Notes under the pieces: model-generated | The model's input: only the letters and a program-made list of their open reading frames with translations | What the model was told of the DNA's origin: nothing | Databases searched by the model: none | Part shown: positions 29,868 through 39,375 of the stretch, in pieces | Layout of the letters: each line of letters begins with the position of its first letter | Numbering within the stretch: position 1 is the stretch's first letter | Made by a program: the position numbers and the translations under genes | From: Bog-756 sp963704585 | GTDB taxonomy: Bacteria; Actinomycetota; Acidimicrobiia; Acidimicrobiales; RAAP-2 | Direction of reading: 5' to 3' | Assembly: GCA_963704585.1 (NCBI GenBank) | Contig: OY969919.1 | Span: 2,294,001-2,358,000, forward strand | DNA length: 64,000 nucleotides

Positions 29868-30830
29868 ATGGGCTTGACCTGTGCAGTGACCGGTGCAGCC
29901 GGCTTCATCGGGAGTCATCTCTCGAGTCAACTTCTGGCACGAGGTTGGACGGTCGTTGGCATCGACGGGTTCACCGACTCGTATCAGCCGGCCGAGAAGT
30001 TTGCTCGTGCCGCTCACCTTGTCCGCCGACCCGGGTTCTCCTTGGTGACGGGCCACCTGACAGAGCTCCCGCTCGAAGAGAGTCTCCACGGGGTCGACGT
30101 GGTGTTCCATCTCGCTGGTCGAGCCGGGGTCCGCTCCTCGTTCAACCTGCATGACCGGTACGTGAAGGACAACGTCACATCGACGGAGATGCTGTTGGAG
30201 GCGTGTCGGACCGTCGGTTCAGTCCGCCGTGTGGTGTATGCGTCGTCGTCGTCGGTGTACGGAGATGCGCCACTGCCTTTCCACGAGGACATGCCGACTG
30301 CTCCGGTGTCACCGTACGGACAGACCAAGCTGGACGCTGAGAAGAGATGTCTCTCCTCCTCCGACCATTCTTTGGAGTGCGTGGCACTGCGCTATTTCAC
30401 TGTGTACGGACCCGGGCAGCGACCGGATATGGGTTTGCGCATCTTCATTGAGGCGGCTCTGCGGCGCGAGCCGCTCGCGGTGTTCGGAGACGGCAGCCAG
30501 AGCCGCGACTTCACCTTCGTGGACGACATCGTCGATGCAACCATTAGGGCCGCATCAGCTCCTGCAGCCGGATTGGCCATCAACGTCGGAGGTGGTTCGC
30601 GGGTGACGCTGCTCGAGACCCTCGACTTGATCGGCAGGCTCGTCGGGGCTCCCGTGCAAGTCGTGTTCCAGCCGTTTGCGCGGGGCGACGTTCGCCACAC
30701 GGGAGCCGACCTCAGCCGAGCTCGCGACCTGCTCGGCTCAGTGCCTTCGACGTCGTTCGAGGATGGGCTGGCTGCAGAAGTCGCCTGGCTCGTCAATCAA
30801 GACTGGACAGAGGAAAGGAAGTCGGCATGA
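29868..30830 (+). CDS. NAD-dependent nucleotide-sugar epimerase/dehydratase
   Basis: An extended short-chain dehydrogenase of 320 residues. TGAAGFIGSHL binds NAD; VFHLAGRAGVRSSF, ASSSSVYGD and the catalytic SPYGQTKLDAEK (Tyr-x3-Lys) follow, with RYFTVYGPGQRPDMGL. This resembles UDP-glucuronate or UDP-N-acetylhexosaminuronate 4-epimerases. An alternative ATG at 29757 overlaps the previous stop and would add a poorly conserved 37-residue N-terminus; the conserved fold begins right after 29868. Its likely substrate is the product of the preceding dehydrogenase. Confidence 0.87.
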   Translation: MGLTCAVTGAAGFIGSHLSSQLLARGWTVVGIDGFTDSYQPAEKFARAAHLVRRPGFSLVTGHLTELPLEESLHGVDVVFHLAGRAGVRSSFNLHDRYVKDNVTSTEMLLEACRTVGSVRRVVYASSSSVYGDAPLPFHEDMPTAPVSPYGQTKLDAEKRCLSSSDHSLECVALRYFTVYGPGQRPDMGLRIFIEAALRREPLAVFGDGSQSRDFTFVDDIVDATIRAASAPAAGLAINVGGGSRVTLLETLDLIGRLVGAPVQVVFQPFARGDVRHTGADLSRARDLLGSVPSTSFEDGLAAEVAWLVNQDWTEERKSA

Positions 30831-32050
30831 CACATGCTCGGCACTGCCCGCCCACGCGGAAGATCCTGCTCTACTCTCACGACACCTTCGGGCTCGGTCA
30901 CCTACGTCGCAATCTGGCGATCGCGTCACACCTTCTGACCGGGCACCCGGGCCGTCACGTGGTGCTCGTGTCCGGGTCGACTGTCAGCGATCACTTCGCT
31001 CGCCCTCATGGCCTGACGATCGTGAAGCTCCCTCCTGTCGTCAAGATTGGTGCCGAGCAGTACCAGGCGCTGGACTGTCGCCTCACCATGAGCCTGATCC
31101 GGCGGGTTCGATCGGCGATCATCTCGGATGTCATACGTCGGCTGAGGCCCGACGTCTTCCTCGTCGACCACAGCCCGGCCGGCATGGGTGGTGAGCTGCT
31201 CCCGGTCTTCGACGAGATCTCGCGCAGCTTGCCGCGGACTCGAGTGGCGCTCGGTCTGCGTGACATTCTCGACGAGCCCGGGACGGTGCGTGCGCTCTGG
31301 TCCGAGCAGGGGATCTACGAACTCCTCGACCAGGTGTACGACGAATGCTACGTCTACGGGTCTGAGGACGTCTTCGATGTCGCTGACGCCTATGGGCTGC
31401 CGGCGGAAGTCCGTGAGCGGCTGGTCTACTGCGGCTACCTCGACAAGCCGTTCGACCGACCCATCGAACGTTTTCCCATTCCGGAGATGACCGGTCCCTA
31501 CGTGCTGGCCACAGCTGGTGGTGGTGGCGACGGAGTCCAGGTCCTCGAGGCCGCCATCGAGGCCGCCGCTCAGATCGGGATGAGGTCGCTGATCGTGACC
31601 GGACCGCTGATGGACGAATGTGACGTCGGCCGCCTCGATCTGCTTGCCGCGAGCAATCCGGGAGCGCAGATCGTGAAGTTCCACCCCGACATTCGCTCGG
31701 CTATGACATCCGCCTCTGCCATCGTCACCATGGGCGGCTACAACAGTCTCTGCGAGTCGGTCGCCTCCGGAACACCGACCGTGACCGTCCCGCGGGTCGC
31801 TCCCCGGCAGGAGCAGGCGATCCGGGCAGAGCTCTTCGCACGACGCGGCTTGGTGGATGTCGTCCTTCCGGGACCGGGTCTCCCGGGTCGACTCGCGACA
31901 GCCGTCGCCGCATCCGTCGCCGGCACCCTGCCGGCGCGTCGAGAGCTCGACTTTGGCGGGCTCGAAGAGCTCGGTCGCGCTCTTTCGTGGCCAGATGGGC
32001 GGGGACGGGACGTTCCGGCCATTGCGGGCGCGCTGGTGAGGACGGCATGA
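30827..32050 (+). CDS. Predicted glycosyltransferase, COG4671
   Basis: A 407-residue GT-B protein, paralogous to the operon's first gene. N-terminal LLYSHDTFGLGHLRRNLAIASHL carries the GLGH loop, followed by VVLVSGSTVSDHF; C-terminal TMGGYNSLCESVASGTPTVTVPR is the donor-binding block. It is a better match to COG4671 predicted glycosyltransferases than the first copy. ATGA overlaps at both ends couple it to the epimerase and the GT4 gene. Soluble, presumably acting on a lipid-linked acceptor at the membrane. Sugar specificity cannot be read. Confidence 0.82.
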   Translation: MTHARHCPPTRKILLYSHDTFGLGHLRRNLAIASHLLTGHPGRHVVLVSGSTVSDHFARPHGLTIVKLPPVVKIGAEQYQALDCRLTMSLIRRVRSAIISDVIRRLRPDVFLVDHSPAGMGGELLPVFDEISRSLPRTRVALGLRDILDEPGTVRALWSEQGIYELLDQVYDECYVYGSEDVFDVADAYGLPAEVRERLVYCGYLDKPFDRPIERFPIPEMTGPYVLATAGGGGDGVQVLEAAIEAAAQIGMRSLIVTGPLMDECDVGRLDLLAASNPGAQIVKFHPDIRSAMTSASAIVTMGGYNSLCESVASGTPTVTVPRVAPRQEQAIRAELFARRGLVDVVLPGPGLPGRLATAVAASVAGTLPARRELDFGGLEELGRALSWPDGRGRDVPAIAGALVRTA

Positions 32051-33309
32051 TCGGTGGAGACGAAACGGCAACGGTCGCCTACCTGACCAAACGATTCCCG
32101 CGACTCTCGGAGACGTTCATCCTCGACGAGATCCTCGGGTTGGAAGACGCGGGTATCCCGCTCCGTCTGTATTCGGTGGCCGATCCGGGCGAAGACACGG
32201 TGCAGCCGGACGTGAGTCGTGTCTCCAGCCCGGTCTCCTATCTACGCCATCTCGGCCCGAGGAGCAGGATCGGAGATCTCGGAGCGGCCATCGTGTCCCA
32301 TGCCGGCCTGATCATCAGCGAACCGGGGCGGTACCTCAAGGCGATCAGGGCGGTCATGCAAGGACCTGACCGGAGGACCGCAGCTCGGCATCTGCTGCTG
32401 GCCGGCCGCCTCGCGGTTCTCGTGAAGAGGGACGGTGCCACACACCTGCACGCCGCGTTCGCCCACACACCGGCCAGCATCGCCCGCTACACCCACTTGC
32501 TGACAGGACTTCCGTTCAGTTTCGGAGGACACGCCAAGGACATCTACCGCTCCAACCAGGTGAACCTTGCCACTCGTGCCGCCGAAGCACGATTCGTCTT
32601 GGCGTGCTCGAGCTCCGCCGAGCAAGCCCTCGCCGAACGGACCGGCCCGGGTGCCAACATCGTGCTCGTCTATCACGGGGTCGACTGCGAGCGGTTCGCC
32701 CCCCCGGCGGTGGCAGATCCGGGCCACGACGAGTTCCGGATCCTCGCGGTCGGGCGCCTCGTGGAGAAGAAGGGTTACCCGGTCCTGATCGAGGCCGTCC
32801 GTCAATTGGTCGCCGAGGGCCGAGCTGTGAGGTGCACCATCATCGGTTCGGGTGAACTGAGTGACGAGCTGGCCGCGTCCATCGACCGTTACGGACTGGG
32901 CAACGTGGTATCGCTTCTCGGGGCCCGCACCCACCAGGAGATCGCTGAGGCCTATCGGCACGCAGACGTGTTCGTTCAAGCCAGTGTCGTGCTCGCAAAC
33001 GGAGATCGCGACGGAATTCCGAACTCGCTCCTCGAGGCGATGGCGAGCGGCGTTCCGGTCGTCGCCACTCGAGTGGCCGGCATCCCGGAGATCGTGACCG
33101 ATGCCGAGACAGGCGTGCTCGTCCCTCCGGGCGACGCCGTCGCACTGCTCGGCGCACTGCGCTGGTTGGCCGATGAGCCCGCATTGCGTGATCGACTGGC
33201 ACGTCAGGGACGGGCGCACGTCGTCGAACATCTCGACCGGCGGTCGTGCGCCCGACGGATCGCGCCACTCTTCGCCGGAACGGCTCCTCGGACTCCAACG
33301 CCGGCATGA
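32047..33309 (+). CDS. GT4-family glycosyltransferase
   Basis: A retaining GT-B enzyme of 420 residues. The N-terminal part includes YLTKRFPRLSETFILDEI, common in exopolysaccharide GT4 enzymes; the C-terminal part has VGRLVEKKGYPVLIEA and NGDRDGIPNSLLEAMASGVPVVATRVAGIPE, the EX7E-like donor site. It would transfer a sugar from a nucleotide donor during assembly of the glycan. The ATG overlaps the previous stop. No membrane helix is seen. Confidence 0.9.
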   Translation: MIGGDETATVAYLTKRFPRLSETFILDEILGLEDAGIPLRLYSVADPGEDTVQPDVSRVSSPVSYLRHLGPRSRIGDLGAAIVSHAGLIISEPGRYLKAIRAVMQGPDRRTAARHLLLAGRLAVLVKRDGATHLHAAFAHTPASIARYTHLLTGLPFSFGGHAKDIYRSNQVNLATRAAEARFVLACSSSAEQALAERTGPGANIVLVYHGVDCERFAPPAVADPGHDEFRILAVGRLVEKKGYPVLIEAVRQLVAEGRAVRCTIIGSGELSDELAASIDRYGLGNVVSLLGARTHQEIAEAYRHADVFVQASVVLANGDRDGIPNSLLEAMASGVPVVATRVAGIPEIVTDAETGVLVPPGDAVALLGALRWLADEPALRDRLARQGRAHVVEHLDRRSCARRIAPLFAGTAPRTPTPA

Positions 33310-35174
33310 TGCGCGAGACCAACGCTGCGACCGGTGGGCCGGACCGCGGGGGTATCCGACGTTTCCTCGGGTACGTTCGTCCAGTCCGCGGACTCCTCGT
33401 CGCCGGGATGATCGCGAGCGTGTTCGAGGCAGTCATGCAGTGGCTGGCCCCTTGGCCGCTCAAGTTCATTTTCGACAGCGTTCTCAACAACCACCCTCTC
33501 CCGAGCTTCCTCTCTTGGATGCCGGCAACGAGCAGTGGGCGACTCCTGGTCCTTTCAGTCGCGACGTTGGCGATCGCCGCAGGAGACGGCATCTTCAGCT
33601 ACGTGTCCAACCGGCGCGTCGCCGATGCGGGGCAGCGAGTCGTCTTCGCCATCCGGACCGCGCTCTTCAGACATCTCACCGTTCAGTCGCTGGATTTCCA
33701 CCAACGCCGTCGAACGGGTGACCTGATGAGCCGGCTCGATGGAGACATCCAGCAGATGCAGGCCGTGATGGTCGACGGGGTACCGACCGTCACCAACAAC
33801 ATCGTCACCCTGACCGGATTTGCCGTCATCATGTTCCTCATTGATCCGACGCTCGGACTTGCCACGGTCGGGGCGGTACCGTTCATGTACCTCTTGGTGC
33901 GCTACTTCCTCCGGCGCATCAAGGACGCGCAAAGAATCGCGATGCGGGCTCAGGGTGACGCTGCGGCAACCGCACAGGAGGTCCTGACATCACTTCAAGT
34001 CGTCCAGGTGTTCGGTGGAGAGGAGCACGAGGCAGATCGGTTCGGACGATCCACCCAAGCCGACCTCCAGTCAAGCCTCCGGGCCGTCGTCCTGCAGTCG
34101 GCCTTCTCGCCCCTGGTGGCATTCACCATGACAGCCATGACGACGGTCGTCGTCTTCCTCGGTGCAGAAGCAGTCGTCGCCGGGCGCCTGACCATCGGCG
34201 ACCTCGTCGTGTTCACCGCGTACCTGCGGGGCATGTACTCACCGATCCGTCAACTGGCAAAGCTGGCCGGATCGCTCGGTCGATCGCATGCCGCGGCCGA
34301 ACGGGTCGCTGAGGTCCTCGACATCGACGAATCGGTCCCCCAACGAACGAAGACGGTCTGGATTATCCGCGCCAGAGGTCATCTCAGATTCGAGAATGTC
34401 CACTTCGGACATGCCGGCGTCCCGGAGATTCTCGATGGGATCGACCTCGACGTACCTGCCTGCTCGCGGCTCGCACTGGTCGGACCCACCGGCGCAGGCA
34501 AGAGCACCCTCCTGCGGCTGATTCCCCGGTTCATCGACCCAGTCGAGGGATCGGTGCGCCTCGACGGCATCGACCTCCGTGACCTGGACCTGGCTGACCT
34601 TCGTCGACAGATCGCACTCGTGCCTCAAGAGCCGTTTCTGTTCCGAGGTTCCGTCTGGGAGAACATCGCATACGGGCAGCCCGGCGCGAACCGAACTGAT
34701 GCGATCACTGCAGCCAAGGCCGCCGGAGTCTTCGAGGTCATCGCCGGCTTTTCCGAGGGGATCGACACTCGCGTCGCAGAGCGGGGTGCGTCACTTTCGG
34801 GAGGTCAGCGCCAGTGCATCGCGCTTGCCCGGGCGATGGCCCGAGATGCACCCATCCTTCTGCTCGATGAACCCACCACGGGTTTGGACGCCGAGCTCCA
34901 AGGCGTCCTCCTCGACGCTTTCGACCGAATCGGAGAAGGTCGGACGACCGTGATGGTCAGCCATCAGGAGGCGGCGATCGACCGTGTGGATCGAGTGGTG
35001 GCACTCAATGGTGGTCGGATCAGTGAACTGCGTTCGCCACGTGAGGTGGTCGCTGCGCACCCATTCGTGCAGTCGGACCTGTTTCCGGTTGCCCCGAGGG
35101 TCTCGGATGCCGGGACCGTATTGGAATCCAGCCTCCAACGAGGAGAAGGAAGGGTATGTCGTGAATCTGCCTGA
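33306..35174 (+). CDS. ABC transporter, fused permease and ATPase (MsbA-like)
   Basis: A type IV ABC half-transporter of 622 residues that should work as a homodimer. About six membrane helices lie in residues 25-315; the ATPase domain has Walker A GPTGAGKST near 400, Q-loop VPQEPFLF, signature LSGGQRQ near 500, Walker B ILLLDEPTTGLD and H-loop VSHQEA. The MsbA/PglK architecture fits flipping a lipid-linked oligosaccharide or glycolipid. The operon shows no Wzx, Wzy or Wzm, so this is the only export candidate. It overlaps both neighbours. Confidence 0.9.
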   Translation: MMRETNAATGGPDRGGIRRFLGYVRPVRGLLVAGMIASVFEAVMQWLAPWPLKFIFDSVLNNHPLPSFLSWMPATSSGRLLVLSVATLAIAAGDGIFSYVSNRRVADAGQRVVFAIRTALFRHLTVQSLDFHQRRRTGDLMSRLDGDIQQMQAVMVDGVPTVTNNIVTLTGFAVIMFLIDPTLGLATVGAVPFMYLLVRYFLRRIKDAQRIAMRAQGDAAATAQEVLTSLQVVQVFGGEEHEADRFGRSTQADLQSSLRAVVLQSAFSPLVAFTMTAMTTVVVFLGAEAVVAGRLTIGDLVVFTAYLRGMYSPIRQLAKLAGSLGRSHAAAERVAEVLDIDESVPQRTKTVWIIRARGHLRFENVHFGHAGVPEILDGIDLDVPACSRLALVGPTGAGKSTLLRLIPRFIDPVEGSVRLDGIDLRDLDLADLRRQIALVPQEPFLFRGSVWENIAYGQPGANRTDAITAAKAAGVFEVIAGFSEGIDTRVAERGASLSGGQRQCIALARAMARDAPILLLDEPTTGLDAELQGVLLDAFDRIGEGRTTVMVSHQEAAIDRVDRVVALNGGRISELRSPREVVAAHPFVQSDLFPVAPRVSDAGTVLESSLQRGEGRVCRESA

Positions 35175-36546
35175 CAACGCCATCAGAGCACGCCAGCGAA
35201 CGACGATCTGTGTGGTCGGCGCAGGCTATGTCGGACTGACGACCGCAGCTTGCCTCGCGCGTTTCGGACATCGCGTTCACTGCATCGAAACCGATTCGAA
35301 GCGTCTCGGCGCGATCCAGCAGGGAGGACTGCCGATCTATGAGCCCGGGCTCGAGAAGTTGGTGGTCGAAGCCCGGGACGGTGGGCTCCTGACGTTCGGA
35401 TCAGATGTCGCGAACGGCATGAAGCTTGCCGCCACGGTCATGTTGTGCGTCGGCACCCCACCGAGAAGCAATGGCGAACCCGACCTCCGACAGCTCGCCG
35501 ACGCTGCCCGTTCGGTGACGGCAGAGGCAGTCGCGAGCGAACTCACGATCGTCGTCAAGAGCACAGTACCGCCCGGGTCGTGCGAGGCGATCGAGATGCT
35601 CGCCCGCGAGGCAGCACCACCCGGCGTGCAGGTTGACGTGGTCTCGAATCCCGAGTTCTTGCGCGAGGGCCGGGCTGTCGAGGACTTCTTGCAGCCCGAT
35701 CGGGTGGTGATCGGTGCAGCCAGGGAGGAGTCGGCCCACCGAGTGGAGATGCTCTATCCGGCGTTGTGGCCCATCGTGCATTGCGATCGTCGGAGCGCGG
35801 AGATGATCAAGTACGCGTCGAACACCTTTCTTGCAGCCAAGATCTCCCTTGCCAATGAGGTGGCCGGGCTGTGCGACGCAATCGGTGCGGATGCCAGCTC
35901 GGTCCTGCGCGGCGTGGGTCTCGATGCTCGGATCGGGGCAGACTTCCTGAATCCAGGACTCGGCTTCGGTGGATCGTGCCTCGGCAAGGACCTGGAGGGT
36001 ATCGTTGCCATCGCGGCGACGGCCAACTGCCCGATGTGGATGGCTCGGAGCACGGCCGACGTTAATCACCGGACCCGGGTGAAGGCAGCCGAACAGCTGG
36101 CGCGTTCGCTCGGCCGCCTCGCCGGCCTGCGAATCGGGGCACTCGGGTTGGCCTTCAAACCGGGCACCGATGACACACGCGATTCGCCTGCGGTGGCGGT
36201 GATCGGAGAGCTCATCCGGCGCGGAGCGACGATCGGTGCTTACGACCCGCTCGCCGATGTAGCCGACCTGTCCGTCGAGCGGCATGGCACCGCGTACGAG
36301 GCCGCAACGGACGCCGATGCGCTTGCGATCCTCTGTGCATGGCCGGAGTTTTCCGCGCTCGATCCCAAGCGGCTGCGTGCCAGCATGCGAGGTCACGTCA
36401 TCTTCGACGGTGTCGGGATGGTCGACGGACCGAGCTTCGAGAGCGAAGGCTTCGAAGTCATCGGGGTGGGTCGGGTCACGCCTGTCCCGCATCACCCAGT
36501 GGTGGTGCGACCACTGGAGTGGGCGTTGGATGCTGCGCTCCTCTGA
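35161..36546 (+). CDS. ugd: UDP-glucose 6-dehydrogenase
   Basis: It oxidises UDP-glucose to UDP-glucuronate with two NAD. In 461 residues: VVGAGYVGLTTAACLA near 19, VGTPPRSNGEPDL, KSTVPPGS, NPEFLREGRAVEDF, the catalytic Cys in GFGGSCLGKD near 276 (GFGGSCFPKD in most) and GLAFKPGTDDTRDSPA. GTG at 35161 is preceded by AAGGAAGGG and overlaps the ABC gene by 14 bases. With the other dehydrogenase it implies a glycan with two kinds of uronic acid. Confidence 0.92.
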   Translation: MNLPDNAIRARQRTTICVVGAGYVGLTTAACLARFGHRVHCIETDSKRLGAIQQGGLPIYEPGLEKLVVEARDGGLLTFGSDVANGMKLAATVMLCVGTPPRSNGEPDLRQLADAARSVTAEAVASELTIVVKSTVPPGSCEAIEMLAREAAPPGVQVDVVSNPEFLREGRAVEDFLQPDRVVIGAAREESAHRVEMLYPALWPIVHCDRRSAEMIKYASNTFLAAKISLANEVAGLCDAIGADASSVLRGVGLDARIGADFLNPGLGFGGSCLGKDLEGIVAIAATANCPMWMARSTADVNHRTRVKAAEQLARSLGRLAGLRIGALGLAFKPGTDDTRDSPAVAVIGELIRRGATIGAYDPLADVADLSVERHGTAYEAATDADALAILCAWPEFSALDPKRLRASMRGHVIFDGVGMVDGPSFESEGFEVIGVGRVTPVPHHPVVVRPLEWALDAALL

Positions 36547-37340
36547 TGTCCGACGTCGATCCCTGCCAAGGCGTCGTCACAGAGGTGGCCGTGACGCTCA
36601 TGCGTCACGGCCGGAGCATGGCGAACGAACAGGGCACCTTCTGCGGTTGGGCCGATGCGCCTCTATCACCCACGGGTATCGCGCAAGTCCGGCATGCCGG
36701 ACAACAGCTCGCCGCCCAGCATCTGTTGATCGACGTCGTGCACACCAGCTGTCTCTCTCGTGCCGAGCACAGCGCTCGAATGATGCTGGACGCCTGGCAG
36801 GGGAGAGAAGTGCCGATCCACAGGGACTGGCGTCTCAACGAACGTCATCTCGGTGAGCTTCAGGGATTGACTCGCAATGAGGTGGTCCGCCGTTGGGGGA
36901 ATCGGACGCGTCAGCGATGGCGCTCAGACCCGGCAGCCGCTCCTCCGGCGCTGCACCGCGGTGACCCTGCCCATCCGGTGAATCAAGCGTGCTATGCCGC
37001 AATTCGCGGTGTCGAACTTCCCGGTTCGGAGAGCATCGAAGATCTTGCCAGGCGCGTCCTCCTGTATTGGCATGAAGCAATCGCCCCGGACATTTCCGCC
37101 GGCCGGAACGTCCTGGTAGTGTCCCACCGCGATCCAATCAGGGTCCTCGTCGCCCACCTCACCGGAATCGATAATCGGTTTCTACCCGACCTACCCGTCC
37201 ACCCCGCGTCGCCGATCCGCTTTCGGCTCAGCACCGCCGATCCGTGTCGGACTTCTGCCAGCCAGGGAAGAGTGGTGCGGCGGCGAACAGGGAACTCGGC
37301 CTGCGCCCCGACTCGCGGCCGCAGCCGAAACGTCCAGTGA
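36546..37340 (+). CDS. Histidine phosphatase superfamily (phosphoglycerate-mutase-like)
   Basis: A 264-residue member with the phospho-His motif LMRHGRSMANEQGTF near residue 18, GWADAPLSPTG, LNERHLGELQGL with the acid residue, and the second His in VVSHRDPIR. These match the dPGM branch, but the last motif differs from the mutase HGNSLR form, so it may be a sugar- or lipid-phosphate phosphatase. Glycan operons sometimes carry such a gene. It starts TGATG with ugd and is the last gene of the tightly coupled run. Substrate unknown. Confidence 0.8.
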   Translation: MSDVDPCQGVVTEVAVTLMRHGRSMANEQGTFCGWADAPLSPTGIAQVRHAGQQLAAQHLLIDVVHTSCLSRAEHSARMMLDAWQGREVPIHRDWRLNERHLGELQGLTRNEVVRRWGNRTRQRWRSDPAAAPPALHRGDPAHPVNQACYAAIRGVELPGSESIEDLARRVLLYWHEAIAPDISAGRNVLVVSHRDPIRVLVAHLTGIDNRFLPDLPVHPASPIRFRLSTADPCRTSASQGRVVRRRTGNSACAPTRGRSRNVQ

Positions 37341-37356
37341 GCGCGCGGATGTCCGG

Positions 37357-37866
37357 ATGAGGGGGTCAGCAGCACTCCCCGGAACTCGAACGTCGCCGCT
37401 TCGGTCCGCACTCGTGGTTCTCTCAGGCGCTGGAGGCGCCTTGCTGGTTGCCGCCCTCTTGTCCCTGCCCGTCCAGCAACCGGTCTCGACCCCTTCAAAC
37501 GCCGTGCTCGGCGGTCCCGAGCACGTCCTTCCGCGGGATGCGGGTCGCCTCGGACCTGTAGGTGGTGCCATCACGGGCCCATCCCACACGGTGGTACCGG
37601 CAGACGTCGAGACCGTGCGTCCTTCACAGCCCGTCGAACAGTTCGCTGCTCCGGCCGGCGCCCGGCCGGCGCCATCGGTCGGACCTCCTTTGCCAACGGC
37701 GGTGCATCCGGCCCCCGGTGCCACCTCGACCACTGTCCCAGCGAGCGCGCCGCTACGGACCACCACCGCAACCACGACGGATTCGACCGAACCTGCAGCT
37801 GATCGGGTCGTATCGACATCTCAAACCAGCCCGGGTGAGATTGCCGGGAGCACACCCGGGAGCTGA
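37357..37866 (+). CDS. Membrane-anchored Pro/Thr/Ala-rich protein
   Basis: A 169-residue protein with one N-terminal hydrophobic helix (ALVVLSGAGGALLVAALLSL, residues 18-37) preceded by basic residues, then a long low-complexity Pro/Thr/Ser/Ala region outside the membrane. It looks like a signal anchor with a wall-spanning or glycosylated stalk. No known domain. It lies between the histidine phosphatase and the histidine kinase on the same strand, so it could belong to the glycan system or to sensing by the kinase. Confidence 0.6.
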   Translation: MRGSAALPGTRTSPLRSALVVLSGAGGALLVAALLSLPVQQPVSTPSNAVLGGPEHVLPRDAGRLGPVGGAITGPSHTVVPADVETVRPSQPVEQFAAPAGARPAPSVGPPLPTAVHPAPGATSTTVPASAPLRTTTATTTDSTEPAADRVVSTSQTSPGEIAGSTPGS

Positions 37867-37869
37867 TGC

Positions 37870-39375
37870 GTGCTGCTACTCGATCGCGAGGGAGAGTCAA
37901 GGGCACACACCCCTCCGGACGACTCGTCATCCGGGCAGGAGGCCCTATCCAAGAGCGAGTGCGAACCCACTCGACGTCGGTTTGGGACCATTGCCCGACT
38001 CATCGCCGTGCAGGTCCTGCTCGTCGGGATCGCACTCGGACTCGTTGTCTTCGAGACGACGACGATCTTCACTGCGCAGACACTTCACTCGCTACAGAAC
38101 GATCTGAGTGAGGAGGTGACCGAGTTCACCCAGGCAGCCCACATCAGGCCCCCTGGCCAAAGCCTGTTCGACTTCTCTCGTTCGTACCTCCAGACGCACA
38201 GCATCTCACCTGGCCATCACCTCATCATTGCGCTCGACGGGAGTCCTGTGCTCGCCAGTGGTCACACGTCGCTGCTCGCGCGCAATCCGGCGATCACTCA
38301 TTGGCTCGTGGCGCCTCCGGTCACGGCCCAGTTCACGTCGGCGACCATGGGTGGAGGTCAGTACCAGATGCTGGTCAGCCCGATTATCTCGGGGGGCCGC
38401 CGGATCGGCGTCCTCCTCCCGTTCATCAGCCTCAAGACCGCGAGCAGTCAGACGTCGCAGGTCACCACACTCGCTGAAATTCAGGCATCGATTGCGCTCC
38501 TTGCCACCGCGCTCTCCTCCTACTTGCTCCTTCGACATCTGCTGCGCATCGTGGGTCGGATCACCGACACTGCCGAGGAGATTGCCGCAGGGGACCTCGA
38601 TCGCCGAATCGGCTACCGCGGCACCGATGATGAGGTCGGGCGCCTCGCGATCACGTTCGATGGCATGACGGAGCGCCTGTCTTCTGCCATGGGCAACCAG
38701 CGGAAGCTGCTCTCCGATGTCTCGCATCAGCTGCGGACACCGCTGACCGTGGCCCGAGGACATCTCGAGGTGCTTTTGCGAGGTGGGTCGCATGACCCGG
38801 AGGAAGTCGACGGCACGGTCAGCCTGGTGGTGGACGAGCTGCAGCAGGCGACCGTCCTGGTCGATCGTCTTCTGATGTTGGGACGCTCGATCGAGCCAGA
38901 CTTTCTCGACCTCCAGCTGGTCGATGTCACCGCCTTCATGGCCGATCTCTTTGGAGCCGCAACAGTCCTCGCCGACCGCAACTGGGTACTCGGCGCCTTG
39001 CCCGATGTCGTCATCCGCGCCGATGCCATGAAGCTCCGTGGCGCCATCTTCAATTTGATCGACAATGCCGTCAAGGCGACGGACGTCGGGGACACCATCA
39101 GCCTCACGGCGACCGTCGAGGGAGACACCCTCGTGCTCGCCGTGGGTGATTCCGGTTGTGGCATTCCACCTGAGCTCCAGGCCGACGTCTTCGAGCGATT
39201 CCGGCGGGGCGACAACCCCCGACAACGTGGCAGCGGGCTCGGGCTCGCCATCGTCAAGGCCGTTGCCGAGGCTCATGGCGGGACCTGCAAGCTCTCCAGT
39301 GTTCCGGGCGAGGGCTGCCGTCTCTCGATCGAACTCCCAATCGACGCCAAAATCAGCATCGGAGAGCATCCATGA
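37870..39375 (+). CDS. Two-component sensor histidine kinase
   Basis: A membrane histidine kinase of 501 residues. A basic tail (1-42) leads to the first helix (LIAVQVLLVGIALGLVVF), then an extracytoplasmic sensor of about 130 residues, a second helix near 205-222, HAMP (ITDTAEEIAAGDLDRRI), the dimerisation helix with the phospho-acceptor His in SDVSHQLRTPL near 286, and the ATPase with NLIDNAVKA, GDSGCGIP and GSGLGLAI. GTG start, three bases after the previous gene. It is coupled to the regulator by ATGA. It may sense the cell envelope. Confidence 0.9.
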   Translation: MLLLDREGESRAHTPPDDSSSGQEALSKSECEPTRRRFGTIARLIAVQVLLVGIALGLVVFETTTIFTAQTLHSLQNDLSEEVTEFTQAAHIRPPGQSLFDFSRSYLQTHSISPGHHLIIALDGSPVLASGHTSLLARNPAITHWLVAPPVTAQFTSATMGGGQYQMLVSPIISGGRRIGVLLPFISLKTASSQTSQVTTLAEIQASIALLATALSSYLLLRHLLRIVGRITDTAEEIAAGDLDRRIGYRGTDDEVGRLAITFDGMTERLSSAMGNQRKLLSDVSHQLRTPLTVARGHLEVLLRGGSHDPEEVDGTVSLVVDELQQATVLVDRLLMLGRSIEPDFLDLQLVDVTAFMADLFGAATVLADRNWVLGALPDVVIRADAMKLRGAIFNLIDNAVKATDVGDTISLTATVEGDTLVLAVGDSGCGIPPELQADVFERFRRGDNPRQRGSGLGLAIVKAVAEAHGGTCKLSSVPGEGCRLSIELPIDAKISIGEHP

